Source of the DNA: Metaphire vulgaris
Lineage: Eukaryota > Annelida > Clitellata > Crassiclitellata > Megascolecidae
DNA length: 64,000 nt
Reading direction: 5' to 3'
Assembly (NCBI GenBank): GCA_018105865.1
Contig: CM030870.1
Location: forward strand, 897,001-961,000
Shown here: positions 41,956 to 53,970 of the stretch, piece after piece
How positions within the stretch are numbered: position 1 is the first letter of the stretch
Layout: the number at the start of each line of letters is the position of its first letter
Made by a program: the position numbers and the translations under genes
The notes under the pieces: generated by a model
Databases searched by the model: none
Told to the model about the DNA's origin: nothing
The model's input: only the letters and a program-made list of their open reading frames with translations

Positions 41956-43092
41956 TGTGACGACAAAAACAATGTCATACCTAACATTTAATTCTTCTAT
42001 GCAAGTCTGTAAGACTAAGTTGACTAGCTGCCTAATATTGTACGAGTATGACTGCAACAGTGTAACAATATAACTAAAAACAGTCAATTAATTGAAAATT
42101 GTTATTCCTGTGATGTAATGTAATACATTACGATTTCTTCTATAGTGGCCCCTGGACCTGGTTCAAACTTGGGGTTTGGCCCTTCGCTTGAAAGGGTTGG
42201 ACAACCCTGCTGTACATAATAATTTGAGAGTCTCATCATGGGGAGTCTGACTCCTTGTCTTTGTGGGAGATTGTCACCTCCCAGTTCCCATTCCATTGGC
42301 TATTTAAAGAGTAGACAAGTCAGCAAACAGTATAGCTATAAATTTTGCCATTCCTACCACAATGCTCAAACACTAAATGAAAGTCAAATAGCCTCTCTGA
42401 TGTGTGTTATAACGTCAAACAGTGGACTTGGATGTGGCTTTCAACACAGAAGAAATCCTACTGAGTCTGAACCTCTTACTTTTATTCAGCAGCAGCAATT
42501 TATTTATTCAGCAATTCAGCAACATAAGATCAGCAACATACACAGACATACATAATGACGCAAGAAGCTTAACTAACTTATACTAGAGAAGTCAAAATTA
42601 AAACTCGTATATAAATTAATTAAGTAGGCTATCTAAAGTAGTAAAGTTTATATTATAATCCAATTATTCTTACGTAGCTGTCTACTAAGATTATACGAAG
42701 GCCGCTATAGTGATGTACATAAACGGCAAATAGTTCGCCACAGAGATACTGATCAGATAGTTTTATCATGCGTGTTCAACGTGCGCTATAAAAATGATAA
42801 ATTACTTTAGACAGTCTGCGCTTTTATTACCAAAGGCGAAATACAATAAAGTAGAATTATTACATTAATTCATCAGACTAATAAATTATTTGAACCATTA
42901 TAGACGGGAATGGTATTCAAAAAGACCAAATAATTCAGAATAATGTGTTCTTTAACTGGACTGTCGTTGTAGCGGCAAACAAAAATATAGTTGAGCATCC
43001 ATTCGCTAGGTGTTTCGTGTTTACTTGCTTACTTACTAGGTGGCGGCAGCCATCTTGCTAGGTGAGGACCGTGGCCTCAGATTAACGGGCCT

Positions 43093-43125
43093 ATGAGCAG
43101 TCTAGGCTATTTATAGATGTCAATG
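43093..43125 (-). repeat. Right 33-bp terminal inverted repeat
   Basis: Perfect inverted match to 36025-36057; the target duplication copy follows at 43126-43133. AGCCATCTTGCTAGG lies just inside at about 43050. Confidence 0.95.
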
Positions 43126-43795
43126 ATTGATGCATATTGGTAAAATTATTGAAAGTCGCTTGTTAATTCATGTTTTTTCAATAATTTTTCGGCTTTACGC
43201 GATGATGAGAAACTAGCAAGAAAAACCGGCAGGTTTTGAGTCAAGTGACTCTGTGCTCTCGGTGGTGGACCAAACAGCAATCATCATGAGAAATTACTGT
43301 CTGTCTTCACACAAAGATTATGCCCCTTAAGCCTCTCAAGATCCTGTTATCGAAGCATTGCGCTATATCAGTCATGTTTTTTTCCTGAGAATTTCAGCCA
43401 ATCACAGTCGCTGCGCTTCTTGTGTTTTCGGAGTTCGTGTTTTCATTTTAAAGGTTTGTTTTAAATGTCAAATAAATTCTGAATTAAATTCCGATTTTTT
43501 TCTAATCGTCGATTAAATCGAATTTAGTGAGAAAGTCGTCTATGTTAAGACGGGGCGCTTGCGTTGTTTGTTGTTTGTTGGCAGTTTGTTTGTATTCACA
43601 GGACAACCACGAAGCACGCTTATTCATTGTAAATATTATTGACATCCTGAATAACAATAAGAAATGCTTGACTGCTATAGCGCCATTATATGTTACGCCG
43701 GCTTAGACCCGCAGAATATAATAACATTCACTTTTCTAACCTAAGTCTGACCCTGAAAGTGTGTCATTTTATCGAGATGCAGTATATTTATGTAG

Positions 43796-43857
<62 letters not shown>

Positions 43858-44286
43858 AAATCATTTCCTCCATGACTGTAACGTCCCAAATACAATGACC
43901 CTTTGAATTAAATGACCCTACATGAATGACTCCCATCTTTGGCTATAGCTACTTCATAAAAAGATTACGCGCCTAGGAATAGGGTGCTACTGCGGTGCTG
44001 CCTTTGAAAGCTCTATATAAATTCACGAGATTTTACTTACTTGCTTACTTTATAGTACTGGAAAGCATATTGCTGTTTTGAGGATTAGGTTTAACGTGTT
44101 ACAGTTGTTTTTGCACATAGTCATCATGTCATGAGAATCAAGTGTACATATTTAGCACTGGATTTGTGCAGAGCTTTCTGTATGCAAGCAGGTTTTCAGC
44201 ATTTTTCAAGTGGGTAGTCTCCCTCTGTCCATAAATATGAGCTACATTGAGAACGAGTGGTGTCTTAGCCCTCCAAATTGTCTGCT
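43126..44286. other. No gene; possible displaced ZSWIM8 promoter, AT repeat and LINE tail
   Basis: 43134-43640 is unique sequence with CAGCCAATCACAG (CCAAT box) at about 43397. A 27-unit AT repeat lies at 43799-43853. A TTAC-tailed LINE end lies at 43935-44050. Confidence 0.4.
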
Positions 44287-44706
44287 CAGGGGCTGTCCAT
44301 TAATTATGTCAACAATTTTTGGGCAATTTTTAACCCCTCCCCTTGTCAACAACTGTAAACTTTCAGTAACACCCTATAATTATGTCAAAAACTTTTGACC
44401 CCTCCCCCCACCACTAAGACCAGTGACGAGTCCCTCTAAAAAGTTTAGAAGGTTATTATTTTTGCAGCGATGAGACCGTTTTCCATTTCTTTTGTTCATC
44501 AAGCATCAAAATGTGGTGGTGATGACCTTTTTTTGCTTGTCAGGTTTTCTTCCATTGTAATAAATAGTATTCCATGATATTTCCTATTTTTTATCATTTG
44601 TAAAAAAATGAAATTGTTGACGTCAGCTTCTCTTGACCCCCCTGTCAACAACTGTCAAACTTTTTCAAACCCCCCTATTTTGTTGGCATAATTAATGGAC
44701 AGCCCC
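44287..44706. mobile_element. Harbinger-like MITE, family 1, copy 2
   Basis: GGGGCTGTCCATTAATTATG..CATAATTAATGGACAGCCCC (ends quoted), 3-bp duplication TCA at 44284-44286 and 44707-44709. Contains the TGACCTTTTTTTGCTTGTCAG motif at 44523. Confidence 0.88.
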
Positions 44707-44879
44707 TCAAAGGCTAGAAACTTTTTGCTTCTCAGCCCTGGGCTAAAAAGGAGTGTTGTCTCCAACTGGAGAGTGGCTTCCACTGATAGAGAATTTGGAT
44801 GGTTTAAATTTGGAGGCAATCTATTTATCTATTGCATTTGATGGTATTTGTTTGTGTTTTTGTTTCTGGGTCTGTAGTA

Positions 44880-47754
44880 ATGGACGGACTTCGCGAACAA
44901 CTGCTGATCAACAAGTTTGTTATGGTGGCCGGTTGTCATTCGGAACAGGCGAAGCAGCTTCTTATATCGGCTAAATGGCATTTAGAAGTAAATTTCCTTC
45001 ACCGTTGCAATTTCTGAACGGGTTTCTTTAGTTTTCAAATTGTTTGCAGAATTTGCTATTTATAGTATTAGTCATGTGAAGTTCAGTGTTTTATTTGGCA
45101 AAAGTGCTGTTCAAAGTAATTTTTTAGACAAAAAAATGATTTTGAGAATTCGTGTTGCTTGGCAGATTTAACAGAAACCATTTTAAAGTTTAAAGAACTA
45201 ACTCCAAATGAGAAGCAGTCTATTCATACTATTTGGGTGGGAAGATGACAGAAGTGGTTTTACCATTACATGCTGGCCAGGCATGCTGACTTGACTTGGG
45301 TTCTGACCTCATTGGAGCCTTAAGGTTGACCCAGCCTTACTTGCTAGAGGGCAGTGGACAAAATGAGGAGCAGCATTCAGCTGTGAGGTGAAGCGCAGGC
45401 CTAGACGTTTGGCTGGCAACCTACTCTCGGTTAATGGCATATGTCAATGGTTCCCAACCAGTGGTACACGTACACCTAGGGGTACGCCAGATGTTGCCAA
45501 GAGGTACGCAAAAGAAGCAAGATATAGACAAAAATTGTAAAGAAAATATGGTGCTGTGGGCCTAAATGGGGAAGGTGGGTAAAATACAAGGTATGTATTG
45601 TTTCATTGTGCCAGAAAGCACAAAAAGTGTTGAAGTAAAAAGTCTTAGAAACTTGGAAAACAAAATAGGCTGTCAAGACTTTTTGAGAATCTCTTTGCTC
45701 TCAATTTGCCTTGGAGCCAATTGCACGGATGCTATATGCCATGGAGACCGGAGATCAGCACTGGCTCCAAATGGAATATGGGAAACCTTTACCTTTACCT
45801 ATTCGTACAATACTTGCTTACATTTCTTTTATTGACACTTGTTAAAATATTGATAATAAAAAGATGGAGACATCTGAATTTTGTTTGTGGTTCTAATTTT
45901 TTCCAGGCGGCGCTGAGCATGTTTTTTCAAGATTCAACGGCGGCACAGGCGCACGTCCAATGTTGCCACTGTAACGGAAATTCCACTTCGGACTGTCATT
46001 TTCCGGTTGCTTGATTCAAATCAAATTAATTATCTATGCGCCTTTTGGCTTCATACTAACTATTCAGTATATTGATTTATGTAATGCCACTTATGATAAA
46101 CAAACTCTTGGCATCTTCTTTGAATGACTTTAGACTAAGTGGCCATTCATAAATAACGTCACACGATTTTGGCAGTTTTTTTTACCCCTCTCCCCCTCAT
46201 TACAAGTCATCACAAAATGTCAGACCCCTAAAAAAATGACATCAACGTGTTAAGCCTCTTTCCTTCTAATGTCAAAATTAAAGTTTCAATGCACTTTTTT
46301 CTTGAATGAAGCGGGCATTGCAATGAATCCGTTTGAAAATACTCATTATAATTATTATAGTTGAAGTGATTTTCAGAAAAAATTTCAAATTATTTTAAAA
46401 AATTGAATTGTAAGTGTAAAATACGTTCAACTTTGTGGTAACATAGCATTGCGTTATTAATAACAATATTTAGTATTATGTGACGTCACATTTCTGGAAA
46501 CCTCCCTCCCCCCGTCGTCACACTTTGTAACAAATGTTTGAACCCTCTCCCCCCCTAAATGCGTGACGTCATTTATGAACAGTTCTTAATAGGTGTTTTC
46601 TACAGTATTTCAAACAGCAGTTGACTTAGCAAAATGCCTTTTTTTTAATCCAAGCATGACATTTTAAAAATTTAATTTGAATTTCATATGTCAATAGTTA
46701 CTTATTGATTCTGCAACATTTGGATGTCTGGCGCCTCCTTACATTACTGAACTTTTTTCACCCCATTTCTACTCAGGACTTTACATTACTTGGTTTGCTC
46801 TATTGGTCACATGGATGCCCATGTACATAAATCATGCACCACTCTCACCCAAGGTTGGTCATTCAGAGTGACTGGACCCTCTCTCTGGAATGGTTTGTTT
46901 CCATCTACTCAGACACCAGAGGTCAGTGCTGCAGACATGGACATGGGTCCATTTTTTAAAACCCAACCCAACCTATCACTACAAACCCAACTCAACCCAA
47001 CCCACGGACACAGCTGGGTTACTTGGCCCAATCCAATCCAACCCACCCAATCCAACCCATACATACAAATTTGTTAAATCCTGTTTCATTTCATAGACCA
47101 ACGGGAAAGTATTCCATTTGGCAGATTTCATATTTCTGAATGCCTTTAACTTGTATTTTTCGGTTACTCCTGTGAAAAGGCATCGAAAGAGGTTAAGGGT
47201 AATTTGTAGTAATTTAAACAAATCATTAATATGTACACATTTGTACAATATAACACAACAACCTGGCAACCCAATCCACCATAAAATGGAAATTTCGGAC
47301 CCGACCCAACCTAACCCATATCCATGTCTGCAGTGCCGGACCCTACACTCGAAATTACGAATGGATGAACATTTACCTTTATTACATTAGATTCCATATT
47401 TTTGTGAAACTTTATTCTTTTCATCTTAAAGCCCAATTCTGCATGCGTAATTATGTAAATAGCCGTGCTTTAAGATAATCTTGTGACTCTGTTGGATGTT
47501 TGTCGTGCGTCTAGATGTGTACGCCGGCTAATACGCCCGTCACTCCGCCACATCTTCCTGACACGCTGTTGGCCTTTTCTCGGCTTTCAACGACATCATC
47601 GTCATCATCATCGGCAGCAACTTCGGCAGATCCAGGCGCACTCGTTCCGTGTTCGTCGACGCTCGGTAATTCAACGGCGCGCTCTCAGGTCGTTCCGGCG
47701 ACGATGTGCGTCCCGACACATTTAAACTCGGCTCCAAAATGGCAGGAACAGTAA
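44880..47754 (+). CDS. UBALD: UBA-like domain-containing protein (UBALD1/2 family)
   Basis: Exons 44880-44987, 45907-46005 and 47515-47754 encode about 148 residues. Exon 1: MDGLREQLLINKFVMVAGC and EQAKQLL..KWHLE, the UBA-like fold of UBALD1/2 (formerly FAM100). Exon 2 starts AALSMFFQD. Exon 3 starts MCTPANTPVTPPHLPD, the conserved CTPxNTPxTPPxxPD block, then a Ser/Thr-rich tail and stop at 47752-47754. All joins are phase 0. The end of exon 2 is inferred: donor GTTGCT at 46006 keeps frame; GTAACG at 45971 does not. An AG directly before the ATG (44876-44877) suggests an upstream untranslated exon. Cellular role not well known; a ubiquitin-binding role is presumed from the fold. Confidence 0.9.
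46139..46586. mobile_element. Harbinger-like MITE, family 2 (CCGTCCATAAAT), copy 1
   Basis: GTGGCCATTCATAAATAACG..TTTATGAACAGTTCT with TAA on both sides (46136-46138, 46587-46589). Lies in the second UBALD intron. Inner arms share GACGTCA and TGTGACGA with the 52654 copy, in reverse. Confidence 0.65.
46924..47336. mobile_element. AACCCAACCC-rich MITE, second copy
   Basis: CTGCAGACATGGACATGGG and its complement at the right end enclose CCAACCCAA-type degenerate repeats. Family member at 2566-2817. In a UBALD intron. Confidence 0.65.
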
Positions 47755-48679
47755 TACTGGCAGAAAGATAGTTTTGCATCAATCATCTCTTCGTACAGTT
47801 TTCCTTTTCGTTGCCAAAATTTTAACTTTTTCTGCGTTAAGCGCGTATTTCTGCAAGATGTTTAGTCATTGTTTTGCCCGGAGAGTTTACTGAGCGAGTT
47901 TTTTTTCTGCTGTTTTAGCGGTAACTCAGGCATCTATTGTGGACTTCTTAAAATTTTCAGTTTTTTTGTAAGTATAAAATTCCAGTATGGGAAGCCACTG
48001 GTGTCTTATCTTATTGAGATGTGTTCTAAATTGCTTGAGTGGTTAGAGTTTGAAAGCTTTACTAATTTTAAACTATTGGATTTTGCATTTTCACATGTTA
48101 ATTCTCTATTTAGCATTTATCTCGGTATTTAAGCCAATACTGGTAAATTTGTACTTATGTTTCAGTTGTTTTTTTAAAGTAATAGAAGTTACAACCGTTG
48201 TATAGTGACAGATATGGTATGTTAGTTTTTAATGCTTGTAAATGGCAAATAGTTTATACAATTTCTGTCTAATAACTAATCATGAGCATCAGTTTTAAAA
48301 TGTACACTTCTGTTCATTACTATGGTTTATAAGTATGTGCAAAATTTCTTTTTATACATTTTTACATGATGCATTTGTATTTGAAGGAAAATAGTTTGTC
48401 ATAAAGGTTGCATTTAATGTTCTGCACTGATTCAGTGCTTGCCAGGAAAGTCTCTGATGGAATGCCAATATATTATGGAATTTATTTATAATTTCTAACT
48501 ATTTTATTGTTTAATATGTTGTATTGTCTTGAGAAGTTTGTGCAATAATGCATTATTGATTCTTAGACAAACTTTTTAATGTTAGACAAGAATGGAATCT
48601 TGAAGTTGTGTAGCATTGGAGGTTGTCAATGCATTCACAGTTTTTTGTCTCATTTTCTGTTGCCAAATTTTTGTCTTAC
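47755..48679 (+). other. Probable UBALD 3' untranslated region
   Basis: AT-rich unique sequence with no recognised repeats directly after the UBALD stop. No canonical AATAAA seen in it, so its end is unknown. Confidence 0.35.
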
Positions 48680-48693
48680 AGTACAGTCCCATT

Positions 48694-48824
48694 CAGGGTT
48701 ATTTCTATGATTATCAATTTGGGGGTGTTGGTAAATTCTGGGGGTCCCCTGCCAAAAAAAGTCTGACAAGCAAAAAGGAAAGGTCATCCCATAGCTGAGG
48801 TTGGGGGGTGTAAAAATAACCCTG
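48694..48824. mobile_element. hAT-like MITE (CAGGGTTATTTCTAGG family), copy 1
   Basis: CAGGGTTATTTCTATGATTA..AAAAATAACCCTG, exact 8-bp duplication GTCCCATT at 48686-48693 and 48825-48832. Contains the CTGACAAGC motif. Confidence 0.92.
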
Positions 48825-49286
48825 GTCCCATTAAAGTTGATTCACTTATAGCAGAATATCGTATATAGTGGACAAGATCTGCTGATCTCGGGCATGTGCC
48901 TATGCAAACATGCAGGAAAAGCATAGGACATAGGAACTTGCACATAACGGAATTTCGCATATACAGGTCCACTCTTGTACTCTTGTTAATCCACCATAAT
49001 TCGTTTTTTGAAACTTTGGCGGATTAACAAATGTGGTGGATTAACGAAAACAGGTCTTTTGATGGGACGGAGTGTATACACCCATACACTGTCATGAACA
49101 AAACAGCTATACACTACGCAAACAGTAAACACAAAAATGTACTGCACTACAGTATTGTTTCTTGTAAAAGTATAGTTGTAGTTGTATACAGTGTACTGTA
49201 GTTCTACATGCAAAAAACATTACTTCATGCTATATGCTTTCAGTAGTAGTCGATACATGTTGGTTTACTGTGTGTAAATCTCAAAA

Positions 49287-49716
49287 GGGGTGTCCATTAA
49301 TTATGTTATCAATTTTTGGGCAATTTTTGAGTCTTCTTCCTTTGTTAACAACTGTCAACTTTCAGTGACCCCCCAATAATTATGTCAAAAACTTTTGACC
49401 CCCTCCACTAAGACCAGTGACGGGTCCCCTAAAAAGTTTAGAAGGTTATTATTTTTGCAGTGATGAGACCTTTTTCCCTTTCTTTTGTTCATCAAGTGTC
49501 ATAATGTGGTGATGATGACCTTTTTTTGCTTGTCAGGCTCTTTTCCATTGCAATATATAGTATTCCATGAAATTTCCTATTTTTTTATCATTTGTAAAAA
49601 AATTAAATTGATGACGTCAACTTCTCTTGACACCCCCTCCTGATCCCCTGTCAACAACTGTCAAACTTTTTCAAACCCCTCCCCCTATTTTGTTGACGTA
49701 ATTAATGGACAACCCC
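49287..49716. mobile_element. Harbinger-like MITE, family 1, copy 3
   Basis: GGGGTGTCCATTAATTATG at the left, CGTAATTAATGGACAACCCC at the right; AAA on both sides (49284-49286, 49717-49719). Confidence 0.85.
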
Positions 49717-50082
49717 AAAGAGCCAGTTTATTTTGTCTGACTATGAGATGTGAAATGACGATTTCCCAATCGTGGTTAAAGTGACCATCAATTTCTTTTC
49801 GATTTGCTGCTGGATTTTTGTCTTTTTACAAACAGATGTCACATTTTTGTTCGATTCCTGAATCGGTCCGTTCACATTTTGTAGCCAATGATGCAAATGT
49901 TAGTTGATTAAAAGTTTTAAAACATGAAGCAAACAATAACCGCTTCCATTGTAAATATGTAGAAAAACAGAGAGCTAACTAAATCCGCCAAAACTGATGA
50001 ATGAGTTGACGGATTAAGGAGTAGTAAATCAATAGGTTGCAGAGGCGCAGCGACGGAGGTGGTATAGCGGTATATATACCCC

Positions 50083-50237
50083 CTGGGTTATTTCTAGGAT
50101 TATCATTTTCGGGGTGTCGGTCTCAAATTGGGGGGGTGATGGAGGGCATTAGGGGTGCACCTCAGGCTCGGATTGGGGAAAATTTGGGGGTGTCGGTCTC
50201 GAATTGGGGGGTGTTAGGGGGTGCAAAAATATCCCTG
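50083..50237. mobile_element. hAT-like MITE (CAGGGTTATTTCTAGG family), copy 2
   Basis: CTGGGTTATTTCTAGGATTA..AAAAATATCCCTG, exact 8-bp duplication TATACCCC at 50075-50082 and 50238-50245. Confidence 0.9.
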
Positions 50238-50516
50238 TATACCCCCAAAATCAGCCTACCTTAAAGTTTTTTTATGTGATTTATATGTGGTTATATGTAA
50301 TTTATATAGTTTATGTGGTTTATAGTTAAGATTTATACCCCCAAAAATATTTATAGCCTTTGAACAAAATTCCTGGCTATGCTCCTGATAGGTTGGGGTC
50401 ACAATTGTTTTGGCAGTTGGCGAATTGGTAGATAAACGTTTTACAATGGGATTGAATTAGTTCTGTATGTTTTTGACGGATTATTAAGTGGCAGATTAAC
50501 GGGAATGTATCTGTAA

Positions 50517-51412
50517 TGGAAAAGCGGTTTGGCCCCCAGAGCTGCTTTTAATTTGAAGGGCAGATGGTGTATTATTTTGTTGGAGTTCAAAACTGATTAT
50601 TTAACTATAATCCGGTATTTATTTGAAATTTTAAAGTTTTTTTTAGTGACTATGAGTGCATGGTCGCCCACAGAAATGTTTCCAGGGGGAGGGGAAAACA
50701 CTGGTCACAGTTTCATCACATAAATTTTTCCAGGAGGGGACAAAACACTTTAACACAGTGGACACGGTTAATATTTTAGCAAGGTTTTCAAATTTCAATG
50801 TGAAATATTGGTATTTGCATTTTCCAGAGGGGGTGGGGCGAGTGCCCCTCTTGCCCAAATGTGCGGGGACCCACGTATGAGTGTTTGCTTGTTTTGGAAT
50901 TAATTTTTCTACATTATTAAGTATTTGGAAGGATTGTTTTCTTGGTAATTCTGTAATTGTAAAGGATTTTTTCCTGTCTGTAAAAATTCTGTGTCAAGTG
51001 AAGTGGTTTCTTAATTGTTACATTGTATTATTTAAGAGTTTGTTGATGATCTGTGTATGTAGTGTTTGTTGGAGTGCAGATTTCCCAATATTCGATGTAA
51101 TCGTGTATTTTGAATACAACGTGTGAAATTTTATTGAACTTTTTTTCAATTGATATTTCCTGATGTGATGTTGTCTGTTGTTGTCATACAAAATTAATTT
51201 CAGATTTTATTAAAGTTCTTCTTCACAGATGATTTAGTAATTTTCGTGCAGTAATATTTTGATGTATTTAGTGTTGATGTAATATGTATTAGAACACGTT
51301 TTACTGTATGTACTGATCGTTATTGTTAGTTGTGCACTACGCTTTTAACAGTAACATTTACGCAGAAGGATTCCTGTTTGGTTTCTTATTATTCTACCGC
51401 AAAAACGTCTTT
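50517..51412. other. No gene recognised
   Basis: AT- and GT-rich. A TTCCAGGGGGAGGGGAAAAC..TTCCAGAGGGGGTGGGG block at 50670-50870 may be another MITE. ATTAAA at 51207 is a possible poly(A) signal. Confidence 0.35.
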
Positions 51413-51839
51413 GGGGTTGTCCATTAATTATGTCAACAATTTTTGGGCAATTTTTGACCCCCTCCCTCTTGTCAACAACTGTCAATTTTCAGTGACACCC
51501 CTATAATTATGGCAAAAGCTTTTGACCCCCACCCCCCAACTAAGATCAGTGAAGGGTCTCCCTAAAAAGTTTAGAAGGTTATTATTTTTGGGGCGATGAC
51601 CATTTTTCCCTTTCTTTTTTCTTCAAATGTCATAATGTGGTGATGATGACCTTTTTTGCTTGTCAGGCTTTTTTCCATTGTAATAAATAGTATTCCATGA
51701 AATTTCCTACTTTTTATCATTTGTAAAAAAATGAAATTGTTGACGTCAACTTCTCTTGACCCTCTTCCCTCTGTTAACAACTGTCAGACTTTTTCAAACC
51801 CCTCCCCCTACTTTGTTGACATAATTAAAGGACAGCCGC
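51413..51839. mobile_element. Harbinger-like MITE, family 1, copy 4
   Basis: GGGGTTGTCCATTAATTATG..CATAATTAAAGGACAGCCGC; TTT on both sides (51410-51412, 51840-51842). Confidence 0.85.
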
Positions 51840-52079
51840 TTTGTAGAAAATTGCAACTACCATAAATTCTTCATAAAAATGCCCAATATCCCCACCAGGG
51901 AGCAGTGCACAACATATTTGGGGATGAAGGGTTTGTTTAGAAAATCGACTACTGTTGATTTTTTCCTGCAATTTATGCTGGTGTCAACTGATGGCGGAGT
52001 TTGGAAATCTATCCCAAATGAAATAAAAAATATAGGTTTGTTCCAAAGGAAGCCGATTTTAAGTTCGTAAAGTAGACAG

Positions 52080-52622
52080 TGGCGTAGCCAGGTTTCTGAA
52101 TTGCGGGGGGGGGGCATATCAGGGGCGGAGCTAGGGTGTCCGGCGCCCGGGGACAAAGCATACTGATGGCTCCTCCAACTTGACGAAAATCGTAAGAATT
52201 AAAAAAGGATGCCGTTCTGCCAATTTTTGCACCCATTCATTCTTCATCCAACTTCGCGAATACCCTGACAAGCAAAAGGGGTCATCATCCGTAGGGAACA
52301 TCCTACCTTAAACCAATTTTGCGCCCCCCCCCACCTCGGCGCCCGGGGAGTCGGGGACATCTGTACCCCCTGCACCCCTAGATTCGCCTCTGAGGCACAT
52401 ACAGACATATTCCGATGAAATATGTCTACAAAACGCGGCCAATAAGTTCTTTGTACATTCAATTGTACAGCTATTAATTCTGTTCCAATCATACTTATTC
52501 TCCTTCCCGAAAAATCTCTCAAAGGTTCGCACAAATCCCACAACTCATCCCAGCCAAAATTGGGGGCCGAAGCCCCGGCCCGTACTCCCGTGCACCTTGT
52601 CCCCGTCGCTACGCCAATGATA
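52080..52622. mobile_element. hAT-like CAGTGGCG element with nested CAGGGGCGGAGC MITE
   Basis: CAGTGGCGTAGCCAGG at the left and CGCTACGCCAATG at the right. A second element, CAGGGGCGGAGCTAGG..CCTAGATTCGCCTCTG, occupies about 52121-52394. Target copies are not clean for either. Confidence 0.6.
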
Positions 52623-52653
52623 ATATGGTCTCTGCACAGTGCACACTAACCGA

Positions 52654-53071
52654 GGGGCCGTCCGTAAATGACGTCACGCACTTAGGGGGAGGGGGTTCAA
52701 ACATTTGTGACGATGTGTGACGACGGGGTTTCTAGAAATGTGACGCCACATAATACTAAATATTTTTATTAATACCGCAATACTATGTTACCGCAAAATT
52801 GAACGTATTTTACACTTATAATTATTATACTTTATTTTTAAAAGAGCATTTGAAAAAGTTTCTGAATATTGTTTCAGCTATAATAACTATAATGAATATT
52901 TTCAAAGGAAACGTTAATTCTGAATTTCTGACATTGGAAAGACGACAAGGTGGCGAGAGGGGGTTAACGCGTTGTGACGTCATATTTGAGGGGTCTGACT
53001 TTTGTGACGACGTGTTACGAGGGGGAGGTAAAAACTGCCAAAATGGCGTGACGTCATTGATGGACGGCCCC
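52654..53071. mobile_element. Harbinger-like MITE, family 2, copy 2
   Basis: GGGGCCGTCCGTAAATGACG..GATGGACGGCCCC, with internal TGTGACGACG on each arm. Flanks CGA and TGA differ at one base. Confidence 0.7.
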
Positions 53072-53510
53072 TGATGCCAGCCAATGGTCATAATTAATTG
53101 GTAGCGCATTTTTGAGGTACAGCGCTAGAAAGCAAGCTTAAAGTTTTACATCGAGACTGCAATGGGGTCGCGTCGGTGCTTATTCAAGCGAGGCCTGACT
53201 TGGCGACAGGCGTTTGCCTGACCGTGTATACGATCTATGGCAACGTGCGTTCAGAAGACCGATAAACAAAGTTCTTGGGGGGACTTGACGGGGAAACTGA
53301 AGCCAAAGCTGAAGCAAGTCACTGTCGCCATTGACAACAGAGACACCTTGGCTATCTGAGTTGAAGCCGTAAACAGTCACGGGAAAAACGATAATGCAAT
53401 TAGTAGTCGGCCTAATGCTCGAGTTAAGTTTTCGTTATCCGACGGTAAGACCGGAATTTAGATATTAAATAATTGCATTGTTAAACAATAATGACACTGC
53501 TGTTCCTAAC

Positions 53511-53690
53511 CAGGGTCATTTCTAGGATTATCAATTTGGGGGGATGCCGGTAGGTCTAAATCCGTGGGGTGGGTCCCCTGCCAAAAAGTCTGACAAGCAA
53601 AAAGGTCATCCCGTTGCTGAGATTGGGGGGGTGTCGGTCTCAAATTGGAGGGAGTGTTGGGAGTGTTAGGGGTATACAAATTTCCCCGTG
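53511..53690. mobile_element. hAT-like MITE (CAGGGTTATTTCTAGG family), copy 3
   Basis: CAGGGTCATTTCTAGGATTA at the left, diverged right end CAAATTTCCCCGTG. Contains CTGACAAGCAAAAAGGTCAT at 53590. Confidence 0.7.
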
Positions 53691-53799
53691 CCTAAGTGTT
53701 GCCTATAGGCACGAAAGAATTTAGATTCGATTTTGCCAGGTATATGAAGGAGGTAACTCCTGATCGAGGGCACACATCATTGGCGCATCATTGGCGCAG

Positions 53800-53970
53800 C
53801 CACGTGGGTGGGGTGTGGGGCACTTTGTTGACTGGGGGCGGGGGCAGAGGGGCAGGGGGGCGAGGGACAACGATGCCCGGCCCCAAAGAGGGCAGGCACG
53901 GGGGCAGGGGGGGGGGCGCGGGGGCAGGGCCAGGGGCAGGGGGCAGGGCCAGGGCCGTTTCTGACGGGGA
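53800..53970. repeat. G-rich GGGGCAGG repeat tract
   Basis: GGGGGCAGGGG, GGGCGAGG and GGCCAGG variants over about 150 bp; a likely G-quadruplex former. Overlapping Pro-rich frames on minus are shadows. Confidence 0.7.

Larger units (their letters stand above)
36025..43125 (+). mobile_element. P-element-superfamily transposon, 7,101 bp
   Basis: Inverted ends of 33 identical bases, 36025-36057 and 43093-43125, starting CATTGACATC, followed by related but diverged sequence. Exact 8-bp target duplications flank it. It encodes a spliced THAP/P-type transposase on plus (36163-40141) that is broken by frameshifts. About 3 kb after the transposase hold LINE and hAT fragments, so the element has accumulated later insertions. 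A subterminal GTAGCTGTCTAC..AGGCCGCTATA block occurs about 450-480 bp from each end, in the same orientation. Confidence 0.94.
48680..50516. mobile_element. Possible pogo/Tigger-like element hosting three MITEs
   Basis: TACAGTACAGTCCCATTAAAG (with a MITE removed) at the left resembles the reverse complement of the right end, TACAGATACATTCCCGTTAA. The interior repeats GGATTAACGAA-like motifs. TA-CAG ends fit Tc1/pogo, but no transposase is seen. Confidence 0.4.

Noticed and set aside
36025..43125. Calling the P-like element autonomous and active
   Set aside because: The transposase has several frameshifts and the interior carries other insertions; only the ends are intact.
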